Of a DNA stretch of 64,000 nucleotides, positions 6,072 to 13,848 are shown piece after piece. Every line of letters begins with the position of its first letter. Within the stretch, counting starts at the first letter, position 1. Under the pieces are notes generated by a model. That model saw only the letters and a program-made list of their open reading frames with translations, did no database searches and was not told the origin of the DNA. Origin of the DNA: Ruminococcaceae bacterium Marseille-P2935. GTDB taxonomy: Bacteria; Bacillota; Clostridia; Oscillospirales; Ruminococcaceae. A program made the position numbers and the translations under genes. The stretch is from assembly GCA_900104565.1 (NCBI GenBank), contig LT629951.1, positions 277,501-341,500 on the forward strand, in the 5' to 3' direction.

Positions 6072-8464
6072 CAAAATACCCCCTTCATAAAGTCTTCAGC
6101 ATACTCTTTGTACTTGTATAGGTATGATAAAACAGATTCCATTAAGTAATATGGAGAATGTATTGCTCGTTCTACATCTAGACCTAAATCAACAATTTTA
6201 TACTTATGTACCATTTTGTCGATGAGCCATAATGCATTATCCACTCCACCGATAAAATTTGCGAGTTTTTCGCCAAATATAGCTTTTGTCTTATCATAGT
6301 ATTTGAATCCCTCATATACTTCGGCGCCTATCTTTTCCGCATAAGGTATTACTCTTTTCATGCTTTCTCCAATAATTACTGTCTTTTCCGAACCCTGCGC
6401 AAAGTCCAGATCCTGCTGGGAAACAGGGTTGTTTTTTGTGGTTTGGGTCTCAAACTCTGCAATGTCCCCTCTGACACGGTGCCAAAGCTCGGTAACGCCC
6501 TCTAAGGCAAGGTCGGCAACAAGGCCCTGGGCGGTGGAGGCCGAAAGGTTCAGCAAAAATTCCCCCACGTCGTCCGCCTGGCGGGCGGCGTTTACCAGGT
6601 CGGCCGGCAGGTCGGTCAGCCTGCCTAAAACCAGGCGGCCTGTCCTTTCAGCCGTTACTTCGGCAAAGCCGTGCTTTACCAGCCACCCTACCAATTTGTT
6701 GCTCATGCCCTGCAGGGCGGGGCTGTTGGCGATTAGGCTGTTGATGGACGCGTAGGACAGCATCTGCCCGGCAAAGCTTCCAATTCCATAGGCGGTGGGG
6801 TGCAGTTCCGCCATGGCTTGGGGCGTTTGGGCATATTCCATCAGGCTCATGCCGGCCAGTTCGGCGCTGCGGCTAAGCATGACAAATTCGGGAAAACCAA
6901 ACAAAAGGGTGTTTAACGTGCCAGCAGCAAACGCGTTAATTTTAAACTGGGCATTTAAAAAATCGTTATACTGGTTCAGCGCTTCCACCTGCTGCACCGT
7001 TAGGCGAGAGCGGTCAATGGTTGCCAAATAGCGGCACTCCGCTTCCACTTGGCGCAAAAAATCAGCTTTGTTCTGTTCAAAACGGAATTCCTCCGTCTGA
7101 GTGTTGGCGCCTTCGGCCTTCAAACTGTCTAAAAATGCTTTCTGGTTTCGCAAATTCTGCAATGCTACCAGCGGGTTCCCCAAATTACGGTCAACCGAAA
7201 GAATCAGGCCGATGGGGTCAACATCGGGTACCATCAAATTCAGCAGCATATTGGAATCTACCGATTTTGCGGCCATATCCGGCGTCAAGTTGGGTTCCAG
7301 CCCGAATATTTCGCGCTCTTCTATTACCTGAGACAGCTGCTTGATTGCCGCATCATAACGAATTTTCTGGCTCATGCTGCCAAGGCTAAGGTAGGCAGAC
7401 CGTTCGGCTTTCCAGTGGGTCATCACTTCCCGCAGCTGTGCCGTTGTCATGTTGTCTGTCACTACCGAAATATCCTCTGTCATGACCTGGCCATTGTGGG
7501 AAATTACATAGTCATTTTGTTTGTTTTCCCCGGTTTCAAGCGGCGAAAGCGGCGTTTCAGAAGCGGTGATTACTGCCTGCTCCAAAGGTTCTTCTGGCTT
7601 TTTCCAGCCGTTCGACAAATCTCCCAGTTTAGGAATAGAATGAAGCAACAGCTGCAGGTTGCTTTGTTTTTGCTCGTTCAGCAGATGCTGCTGCATCTCT
7701 TGTTCCCAGAACGTTTTATTCTGCTTCGAGGTATAACCCGGGTACCGCATGGCCGAGTTTCCGTAATAATATTCCGGGTCGAGTGAATTGGTAGAGGGCG
7801 GCTGCCAGACCGGATCGCCAGTTTTGTAAACAAACTGGGCCTGATGGGGGTCTAAGCCGTATGCATTATTTCGCGGCTGGGTTGTTTTCAGGGGTATGGT
7901 TGCAGTGTTGGCAGCTGACGTACCAGCGGCTGCGGTGTTAGCAGATGTTTTTATAAAGGTGTTACCGTTCCGGTTGGTTTGCACCCCTAAAAAGGGAACA
8001 ACGGATTTTAGGGGCTGCCGGCCATAAAAGGTTGAATTTTGCCCCGTGTTTGTTAGCGGAAGCTTGGCGTTTTGCGGCAGGTTGACCGGCCATTGGGGTT
8101 GTTGCCCAAAGTTTGGCCCAATGGACAGGGTGCTGTTTTGTAGGGTGTTTTTGTTAGACGGAAGGGCAGAGCCTGCGTTTTTACTTGTTTCATGGCTTTC
8201 CTTTGGCTGGTAAAGGCCGGTAGGAACGCTAGCCGCCGCATGCTTTGGTATGGTAAACTGTGCATCGCTTATTCTTTTTAGCCTGGCCTTTTCCAGGGCC
8301 AGCAGGTCGGCTTCCCGCTGGGCAGCGGTGGGCCTTCCGCCGTAATCGTATTCGGGATCATATGTTCGTGGCGCAGTTCCAAAAGTATACTCCGGGTCAG
8401 CGCCAAGGCCATTCCGGCCGCTGTATAGGTCGTAGCCTGGGCTATATTGATTTTTTACGTTCAA
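6071..8464 (-). CDS. Full-length polymorphic toxin, intact and expressed type
   Basis: Start chosen at TTG 8464, directly behind GGAGGTGACC; this gives 797 aa. Order: leader with two close DPEY motifs (GADPEYTFG, YDPEYDYGG) and a third further on (LDPEYYYGN); a charged helix (READLLALEKARLKR); a low-complexity Asn/Gln/Pro linker of about 250 residues; a helical core (ISHNGQVMTEDISVV, LEPNLTPDMAAKSVDSN, LSVDRNLGNPL); a hydrophobic segment (LHPTAYGIGSFAGQ); the pre-toxin repeat; and a tip of about 105 residues (VIIGESMKRVIPYAEKIGAEVY, YKIVDLGLDVERA, SPYYLMES). That tip type is frequent on Rhs/LXG toxins as I remember, with no activity I can name. There is no signal peptide and no LXG domain. 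It has its own promoter (8547-8575). Confidence 0.75.
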   Translation of the reverse strand: MNVKNQYSPGYDLYSGRNGLGADPEYTFGTAPRTYDPEYDYGGRPTAAQREADLLALEKARLKRISDAQFTIPKHAAASVPTGLYQPKESHETSKNAGSALPSNKNTLQNSTLSIGPNFGQQPQWPVNLPQNAKLPLTNTGQNSTFYGRQPLKSVVPFLGVQTNRNGNTFIKTSANTAAAGTSAANTATIPLKTTQPRNNAYGLDPHQAQFVYKTGDPVWQPPSTNSLDPEYYYGNSAMRYPGYTSKQNKTFWEQEMQQHLLNEQKQSNLQLLLHSIPKLGDLSNGWKKPEEPLEQAVITASETPLSPLETGENKQNDYVISHNGQVMTEDISVVTDNMTTAQLREVMTHWKAERSAYLSLGSMSQKIRYDAAIKQLSQVIEEREIFGLEPNLTPDMAAKSVDSNMLLNLMVPDVDPIGLILSVDRNLGNPLVALQNLRNQKAFLDSLKAEGANTQTEEFRFEQNKADFLRQVEAECRYLATIDRSRLTVQQVEALNQYNDFLNAQFKINAFAAGTLNTLLFGFPEFVMLSRSAELAGMSLMEYAQTPQAMAELHPTAYGIGSFAGQMLSYASINSLIANSPALQGMSNKLVGWLVKHGFAEVTAERTGRLVLGRLTDLPADLVNAARQADDVGEFLLNLSASTAQGLVADLALEGVTELWHRVRGDIAEFETQTTKNNPVSQQDLDFAQGSEKTVIIGESMKRVIPYAEKIGAEVYEGFKYYDKTKAIFGEKLANFIGGVDNALWLIDKMVHKYKIVDLGLDVERAIHSPYYLMESVLSYLYKYKEYAEDFMKGVF
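6396..6806 (-). repeat. Pre-toxin core repeat, copy D (in the full-length gene)
   Basis: Reference copy of the roughly 411-bp core found also at 1103-1525, 4094-4360, 5400-5495 and 1-52. Near-identity over this stretch, against divergent flanks, points to recent recombination. Confidence 0.9.
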
Positions 8465-8529
8465 TTGGTCACCTCCATTATAATATGAAATGGTAAATTT
8501 TTCAAGAGAGCAGTACCGCACACTTATTG

Positions 8530-8541
8530 TAGATTAATCTA
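8530..8541. promoter_or_regulatory. Palindrome TAGATTAATCTA at the start of transcription
   Basis: A perfect 12-bp palindrome just downstream of the -10 box, over the expected start of transcription, and conserved in the second copy at 14615-14626. The position suits a repressor operator. No regulator gene for it is evident nearby. Confidence 0.45.
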
Positions 8542-8546
8542 CTATA

Positions 8547-8575
8547 AGTATATATCAACGGAGCTGATTTGTCAA
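8547..8575 (-). promoter_or_regulatory. Promoter of the full-length toxin gene
   Basis: On the minus strand, TTGACA (8575-8570), 17 bp, then TATACT (8552-8547). The match to the vegetative sigma consensus is close. The same promoter is at 14632-14660. None of the orphan cassettes has one. Confidence 0.8.
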
Positions 8576-8640
8576 GAACTTTTAGTGGAAAATAAAGCAA
8601 TATTCTTTTTTAAATAGATAATCGGCGCACAAATAAAACA

Positions 8641-8660
8641 GCCGCCTCTTTTGGGGCGGC
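8641..8660 (-). terminator. Terminator between the 8750 gene and the full-length toxin
   Basis: GCCGCCTC and GGGGCGGC pair; on the minus strand a T-rich tract follows. It ends the 9701/8998/8750 unit upstream of the toxin promoter. Confidence 0.75.
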
Positions 8661-8749
8661 TTAAATATACGATTCTTTTGTAACAATCGCTATAAAAACA
8701 ACGCCAACTGAACATATCAATTCAGCTAGCGTTGCAGGTAGTTATGGTA

Positions 8750-9001
8750 TTACGTTTGATTTAAAATTTTCTGCATTCGGTTATCTGCTTCGCTGCAAAA
8801 CCCCATGTAATTCACCTGATCAATTTCTTCCTGCTGAAAAAATATGGTGTAATCATCCCCTATGTTTCCTTCAGGATAAAGGCAAGCTACATAGTCCCAA
8901 ATCAAATTACTGCTTGCCTGAATCTGTTTTCTACCATATATCATAATAGGGCGGTTTCCATCCTTCAACGTTACAACTGTTCCAATCGGATAATAGTTCA
9001 C
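8750..9001 (-). CDS. DUF4176-like small protein
   Basis: An 83-aa protein with the pattern I know from DUF4176: YPIGTVVTLKDGNRPIMIYGR, DYVACLYPEGNIG, then EEIDQVNYMGF. Such proteins are commonly encoded beside type VII secretion (ESX) effectors in Firmicutes. It overlaps the end of the 8998-9699 gene by four bases (ATGA). Its presence is the only hint in the window about the secretion route of these toxins. Confidence 0.65.
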   Translation of the reverse strand: MNYYPIGTVVTLKDGNRPIMIYGRKQIQASSNLIWDYVACLYPEGNIGDDYTIFFQQEEIDQVNYMGFCSEADNRMQKILNQT

Positions 9002-9699
9002 AGGTTCACCTCCAGTACCTTTTTATGTTTTTCTATGACGGGTTTTATTTTTTCAATCAATTCTTCTGCTGTCATGTATTTTTCATTTAAAACTATCCTT
9101 GCTTTTGTTGAGAGAATTTCAGCGCCAAAATCCAACAAAAAGTCATCTGTTTTGCAATAATAATCTACAGTCTCATCAGTGTTGTTTTGATACTGTATCT
9201 GTGTTTGCGGAAAAACTTTAATGCCAATACCTACACAGCCATCATCTTCATAGGTCATATCTGATTTTCGAAACAGATCCATATCCAGTTTTTCCTGAAG
9301 AATACATAAACATTTGCTATCACGCCGTGTTTTTGACCACAACACTTTTTCATCATAAAAATCATAGTAGTCTGCAAAAATACCATCTTTCCAGCCGCTG
9401 TTCACAAGCTCTTGTTTTAGCCGGGCTGTAGCTCCTTTTGAATTAAATTTTCCCGGCTTCCACCCTCTGCCAAACCATTTCTTTTTTGCGTACTTCAATT
9501 TTTTATACATAGTTTGGTACATCACAACATGCCCTTGTGAAAAAGCTTGGACAAGATCATACATCAAATGATTAAATACTTCATCGAAATCATCCGCATC
9601 ATCCTTTTGAAGGATAAAATAGCAATAACCATTCTTTTTATTGCTTACGTCCCTTTGTGTATACATCCAAATTCTGTTTTTATTTGGCTGAAAAATCAT
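8998..9699 (-). CDS. Unassigned 233-aa protein, possible partner of the glycine-zipper toxin tip
   Basis: Start chosen at ATG 9699, behind AAGGGGG and right after the stop of the preceding frame (9701). The protein is soluble, rich in aromatic and basic residues (KKLKYAKKKWFGRGWKPGKF), with a helical C-terminus (AEELIEKIKPVIEKHKK). I do not recognise it. Its place directly after a toxin tip makes an immunity or accessory role likely, but it is longer than most immunity proteins here. Confidence 0.5.
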   Translation of the reverse strand: MIFQPNKNRIWMYTQRDVSNKKNGYCYFILQKDDADDFDEVFNHLMYDLVQAFSQGHVVMYQTMYKKLKYAKKKWFGRGWKPGKFNSKGATARLKQELVNSGWKDGIFADYYDFYDEKVLWSKTRRDSKCLCILQEKLDMDLFRKSDMTYEDDGCVGIGIKVFPQTQIQYQNNTDETVDYYCKTDDFLLDFGAEILSTKARIVLNEKYMTAEELIEKIKPVIEKHKKVLEVNL

Positions 9700-9700
9700 T

Positions 9701-10108
9701 CTAATCCCCCTTATAGGTTTTATCCACAATATGTTCACCCAGTGCTCTGCCGCCAGCTGCACCGGCTATTCCACCAACAATTCCCCCTAAAAAGCCACCG
9801 ATTGCTGTACCAAGTCCAGGGCAAATTGCCGTACCAATCGCTGCCCCTCCCATTGCACCAAGCTTAGCGCCGCCTAAACCACCTGCCCAGCTTCCACTAA
9901 GGCCAACTGATGTTTGCAGTGTTTTTTTGCCAAGCTTTTTATCGTTATTATTCAAATCCATATAAATTGTACTGCCCAACTCATAGGCGTCCAGCGCAAC
10001 GCCAATAACTGCAAGAGCTTTTCCTCCGTTTTTTGCAGCAGCGGCTACATCATCAAAATTCTTAAACGCTTCGTAAACGGGTGTTGGAATGTTTTGATGA
10101 TTTATCGC
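9701..10108 (-). pseudogene. Orphan toxin tip of glycine-zipper type, without start
   Basis: The frame opens after TAA (10109-10111) with no usable start for 40 codons; the first candidate is TTG 9979. The 135 codons encode an amphipathic start (FKNFDDVAAAAKNGGKALAVIGVALDAYEL), then a long Gly/Ala zipper (GGLGGAKLGAMGGAAIGTAI, CPGLGTAIGGFLGGIVGGI). Such segments end many Rhs/contact-dependent toxins and are expected to insert into or associate with membranes. It looks like a bare toxin tip cut from its carrier by recombination. Confidence 0.55.
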
Positions 10109-10120
10109 TTAAATTGAACT

Positions 10121-10151
10121 CATTTTATTTTACTATATCACACAACTATAT
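10121..10151. repeat. Cassette-junction repeat, copy 1
   Basis: The stretch from CATTTTATTTTACT through ATATCACACAACTATAT recurs exactly at 11541-11571. In both places it sits between a terminator and the abrupt 5' end of an orphan cassette. Confidence 0.85.
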
Positions 10152-10160
10152 TAAAACACA

Positions 10161-10180
10161 GGCCGCCTTAAAAGGCGGCC
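10161..10180 (-). terminator. Hairpin terminator after the 10192 gene
   Basis: GGCCGCCTT and AAGGCGGCC pair perfectly; on the minus strand TGTGTTTTAAT follows, only moderately T-rich. Confidence 0.65.
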
Positions 10181-10191
10181 TAAAGTAAATA

Positions 10192-10398
10192 TTACTTTAA
10201 AATCTCGATACTTTTAATCTCTGGTAATGTTGCCTCAATCCATCCCCTATAACTTTCTAAAATAATACTAGGCACTTCTGGTTCATTGTCTACAGCACGA
10301 ATAACACTCCTACAATGGCCCTCTAATTGATCACCATCCTTAAAATAAACAATGACTCTCTTACCAAAATAATCCCAAAGCTTTTGTTCGTTAAGCAT
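10192..10398 (-). CDS. Small immunity-like protein of the Ntox50 cassette
   Basis: A 68-aa protein starting at ATG 10398 behind GAGGTGA, 15 bases after the toxin stop. Its layout (KLWDYFGKRVIVYFKDGDQLEGHCRSV, then PEIKSIEIL) looks like a short Sm-like beta barrel, with a five-strand hydrophobic pattern and a DG turn. The likely role is immunity to the upstream toxin, inferred from position. The fold suggestion is weak. Confidence 0.5.
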   Translation of the reverse strand: MLNEQKLWDYFGKRVIVYFKDGDQLEGHCRSVIRAVDNEPEVPSIILESYRGWIEATLPEIKSIEILK

Positions 10399-10413
10399 AT
10401 ATTCACCTCACCC

Positions 10414-11538
10414 TCAGTCCATTAATGTCGGTACAATATGCACCCCTTTGTTACTGTAATGAATTTTAAATTTATTTGTTGGAACCCACATTCCATCTAA
10501 ATTTAAGACATAACCCACAATTTGTTTTGTCTGAACATATTCAGTATGCTTCCATATTCCTGTTTTTGCTCTCAATATTTTTCCAGTTCCACAAAATTGA
10601 TCTACTAGGCTCTGTGCCTGTGTTTCTCCTCCTACTATAAAGCTTCTGCCTTGTATGTAATTGTTTTCACCTAATATATGTTTTTGCTGGCTCCCTGGCC
10701 ATATACTTTGTGTCTGGTAATCTGACTGTAGATATTGTTTAATCGTTTGATTATCAAGCCTTACAAGTTCATCATCAGTAAGATTATCAAAATTAACTTC
10801 AGGTATGCTGGTCTGCCCCACAAACCCGCCGCGTTGCAATTTCTCAATATACTGCTGGGTACCAGGGGTTTGAACGCCAAATTGGTTAAGCATTCCAATT
10901 AATATCAGCGGATCGCTTGCCATTTCGAACACAGTCTCTATCGTATCGGCCGCTATTTTGCCTAACGCCCCTGTTTGCCGCAGCTTATCCAAATCATCTA
11001 TTAAGGTTCTGACTCCATATTTTTGGCCTGACTGGACTAGGTATTCCCGGTAGGTCATATCGTGCTGCCATGTGAATTCGCTCCATGTTAAAAGCGAATT
11101 GATCATACTAGACAAATTTAACACCAATGTTTTAGGTGCCCTCAGCGTTGCTCCCATCAGGTTTAAAATGGAACCTAAAATATTTCCCTGCTGCAACTTC
11201 TGCCAATAATTTTCATTGGTATCGCTAAAGTCGCACAGCAGCTTTACAACCGAATTCAGCAAATTTCCGTCCAGCTGGTCACGCTGCGAATCTGCTGCCA
11301 GTTTTTCCAGGTAAAAATTGATGCCGCCCTGGTCATACAGCTGACGCAGCGCTGCTGTTTTGTCTTCTTCTTCCCAGGTAAAATACGCATGGGGCAGCAG
11401 CCCAATGTCATACAAATCCCGTTCCAGTCGCTCACGTTCCTTCGGTGTCAGGTATGTTAGCGTAAACTGCTCCTGTTCTTCCTCCTCTGAAAACAGGTTT
11501 TGCGGTATGGCGTTCCAGCCGCTGATACTGTATAAAAA
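10414..11538 (-). CDS. Orphan toxin cassette with Ntox50-type C-terminal domain
   Basis: The frame is open from 11538 after TGA, with no leader or ATG; the first near-cognate start is TTG 11415. It matches the second core type (compare 12331-13848) from PQNLFSEEEE through DLYDIGLLPHAYFTWEE, GATLRAPKTLVLNLS and EFTWQHDMTYREYL to GGFVG. The last 95 residues carry SQQKHILGENNYIQGRSF, a GTGKILR segment, and PTNKFKIHYSNKGVHIVPT. This is the pattern I know as Bacterial toxin 50 (Ntox50), a predicted RNase domain also found on phage head proteins. An upstream terminator (11576-11603) makes expression unlikely. Confidence 0.7.
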   Translation of the reverse strand, partial: FLYSISGWNAIPQNLFSEEEEQEQFTLTYLTPKERERLERDLYDIGLLPHAYFTWEEEDKTAALRQLYDQGGINFYLEKLAADSQRDQLDGNLLNSVVKLLCDFSDTNENYWQKLQQGNILGSILNLMGATLRAPKTLVLNLSSMINSLLTWSEFTWQHDMTYREYLVQSGQKYGVRTLIDDLDKLRQTGALGKIAADTIETVFEMASDPLILIGMLNQFGVQTPGTQQYIEKLQRGGFVGQTSIPEVNFDNLTDDELVRLDNQTIKQYLQSDYQTQSIWPGSQQKHILGENNYIQGRSFIVGGETQAQSLVDQFCGTGKILRAKTGIWKHTEYVQTKQIVGYVLNLDGMWVPTNKFKIHYSNKGVHIVPTLMD

Positions 11539-11540
11539 TC

Positions 11541-11571
11541 ATTTTATTTTACTATATCACACAACTATATA
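11541..11571. repeat. Cassette-junction repeat, copy 2
   Basis: Same 31 bp as 10121-10151, again between a terminator and a truncated cassette. A diverged form (TATAGCACACAAACG) occupies the equivalent place at 71-85 and 5514-5528. Confidence 0.85.
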
Positions 11572-11575
11572 AAAA

Positions 11576-11603
11576 TATAGGCCACCTTTTAAGGCGGCCT
11601 ATA
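11576..11603 (-). terminator. Rho-independent terminator
   Basis: TATAGGCCACCTT and AAGGCGGCCTATA form a long stem with one mismatch; T5 follows on the minus strand. It ends the operon that starts at 14549. Confidence 0.8.
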
Positions 11604-11618
11604 TCGAACGCTTAAATG

Positions 11619-11908
11619 TTATTTTTCTAATTGATACACCATAATTGCCTCACTTTTACCTCTCTCAAACACAAAAATTATTTTACAAGTAGGGCATTTC
11701 CATACTTCATAGGACGTGGAATCATCCAAGGATTGCTGCTTTCACAATCCATAATTTCGTTCCACGCTTGATCTGTGTAAACAATTAACTCTATGTCATT
11801 GGGAGCCTGTTGATTATTTAGCTTTTCTCCACACCTGCACATCATTCTAGCCACTGTATTCCCCCCATATAATTCCTTTGTTCGTCCAGATTTTAGAGCG
11901 TCCGCCAT
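11619..11908 (-). pseudogene. Frameshifted four-cysteine zinc-ribbon protein
   Basis: The upstream frame (from ATG 11908) encodes MCRCGEKLNNQQAPNDIELIVYTD and stops early at 11678 after RPMKYGNALLVK. One extra base near 11695 would continue it as YWKCPTCKIIFVFERGK... to a TAA at 11619. The two cysteine pairs (CRC and CPTC) would then form a zinc ribbon of a type I remember beside secreted toxins. A single-base deletion is the simplest explanation. Confidence 0.6.
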
Positions 11909-11977
11909 AAACTAGTATGAATTATGGGGGGAGTATAGAAGATATGAAACACCTCAAATAATGAAACAACATTTTAA

Positions 11978-12328
11978 TCAGTCTTTATCCAAATAAACTT
12001 TTTGTTGTGAATTCAATGCTCGCCACAAGAAGCGTGTTATTGTAGTTATTAGTTCCGGAAAACATTCGGTAAAACCATCCTGTTGGATTCTTTGATAATC
12101 AAATGATTGAAATTGAGCTAACGCATTATTAATGTTTGGTATCAACCATGCACTATCATCGTTATCTCTGGAATAAAAATCTGCTAGTATCTTGTATCCT
12201 TGGTCAAGCATACGTTCCATTAAAACATACAAATAACCCTCCCATATAACTATTTTATTCTTGTTTTCATCACTAAAGATGACTTGTCCTTCTCCTTCGT
12301 ATCCCCTATAAAATTTATCATTAACCAC
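11978..12328 (-). CDS. Immunity-like protein of the 12331 toxin
   Basis: Start chosen at GTG 12328, behind AAGGAG and two bases after the toxin stop (12331). The 116-aa acidic soluble protein has a strand-rich first half (EGEGQVIFSDENKNKIVIWEG) and a helical second half. Family not recognised; role inferred from coupling to the toxin gene. Confidence 0.55.
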   Translation of the reverse strand: MVNDKFYRGYEGEGQVIFSDENKNKIVIWEGYLYVLMERMLDQGYKILADFYSRDNDDSAWLIPNINNALAQFQSFDYQRIQQDGFTECFPELITTITRFLWRALNSQQKVYLDKD

Positions 12329-12330
12329 AA

Positions 12331-13848
12331 TTATTTCTCCTTCCAATGTCCCATATCAAGCAATTTTATTTGTTCCGCTGTCGCAGTCCCATTCTGTCTT
12401 GCCCGAATAGCATCATACCATTCAAATCCTGGCACCCAGTCTGCATCCGTTCCAGTATTGCCAACTTTAAAATATGTTTGTGGACTTTGTCTACCATGCC
12501 CTGGAAGTTCGCATTTTATAACCCATGTATTTTCTTGATTTCCCGGAGCGCCAGGGGTTCTTGTATGCCAACGAACTTCATACTTATAGGTTGCATCTCG
12601 CCACTTATATGTAATTTGCTCATACCCTTTTTTTGAAGATGCCTTTATTGTTGCGTTTTCTGGAATTTCAATAGGGGCCTCTCTTTTGTATTCTTGGGCC
12701 ACTTTCATTGCTTCATCAGGGGTCATCTCTGAAAACTTTACTGTACCTTCCGCACCCTTTTTAGAATCAGAAAGCCTTTCTACAGTTTTTCCAACAAACC
12801 CACCGTTTTGCAATTTTTGGGTATATTGGAGAGAGCCCGGGGTGTTTACTCCCAGCTGCTTAAAAAATGCCCCCAATACTGCCAAAGGGTCGCTAGCTGT
12901 TTCTAGCGTAATCTCTATTACACCGGCGAATATCTCTCCTGCCCACCCCATCTCCCGCAGCTCGTCCAAGTCATCCATTATGGTTTTCACACCATTGTTT
13001 TTTCCCATTTTGGTTAGATAATCACGGTAGGTCATATCGTGCTGCCATGTGAATTCGCTTTTGCTCACCAGCGAATCTATGAGGCCGGATAAATTAAGCA
13101 CCAGCGTTTTTGGCGCCCGCAGTGTTGCTCCAACCAGGTTTAACGCCGCTCCTAAAATATCTCCTCTTAAAAATTTCTGCGCGTAGTTTTCATTGGTATC
13201 GCTTAAATCAAACAGCAGATCCATTGCCCCATTTAGTATGTCCCCCATGGTACCGCTCTGGTCTACTTTTTGATCTAAATAGGACTTTAACTTTCCTTGT
13301 TCGTACAACTGACGTATGAGTTTATTCTTTTCCTGGGCAGTCTTCTGATTAAAATCCTGCGGCAGCAACCCCTGTCTCCAAAGCCCTTCCAACAGGCGGC
13401 CTTTCTCTCCCACTGACATAGAAGATAATTGAAAAACATCCTCCCAGGCAGTTTGTTCCCCATCGTCTTCAAACAAATGCCGAGGCAGTTCGGCCTCACT
13501 TTCCCGTTCATACAGCCGCTGCAGCGCTTTTTCCTTTTCCGCCTCTTCCCAGGTAAAATACGCATGGGGCAGCAGCCCCATGTCATACAACTCCCGTTCC
13601 AGGTGCTCACGTTCCTTCGGGGTCAAGTAGTTCCGTGTAAACTGCTCCTGTTTTTCCTCCTCCTCTGAAAACAGGTTTTGCGGCATGGCGGTTTTACCGC
13701 CCTGCCCCGCTCCAACGCTGTAAGACATTTTTTGAGGCGACAGCACAGGCTGGTTTTCCGTCCCCTCAAAGCCCTGCAAAAAAGGGTCGTTCTGGTAATG
13801 GCCGTATTTTTGAAACTGCTCCAGCTTTTGTTTGGTCAGTACATTTTT
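12331..13848 (-). pseudogene. C-terminal part of a frameshifted full-length toxin (second core type, Ntox30-like tip)
   Basis: This frame is -1 relative to the upstream leader frame and continues it from an A6 run (13844-13849): ARLELIRKNVLTKQKLEQF and onward. It carries the core also found at 10414-11538 (LYDMGLLPHAYFTWEE, DTNENYAQK, GATLRAPKTLVLNLS, EFTWQHDMTYRDYL) with an extra 80-residue repeat-like insert. The tip has GYEQITYKWRDATYKYEVRWH, TRTPGAPGNQENTWVIKCEL and AIRARQNGTATAEQIKLLD, which I recall as polymorphic toxin type 30 (Ntox30), a predicted nuclease domain; moderate confidence. It could be translated from an internal start, but would then lack the leader. Confidence 0.6.

Larger units (their letters stand above)
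8228..8626 (-). repeat. Shared promoter-leader block, copy 1
   Basis: About 395 bp nearly identical to 14310-14702. It covers the promoter, the palindrome, the ribosome-binding site and the first 75 or so codons of the two full-length toxin genes. Downstream the genes are unrelated. Confidence 0.9.

Noticed and set aside
6071-8464. LXG-type type VII effector
   Set aside because: The N-terminus has no LXG or WXG helical hairpin, and no ESX machinery gene lies in the window. Only a DUF4176-like neighbour hints at that route.
10414-11538. Prophage remnant, because Ntox50 domains also occur on phage head proteins
   Set aside because: The rest of the protein matches the neighbouring toxin core, and no other phage gene is present.
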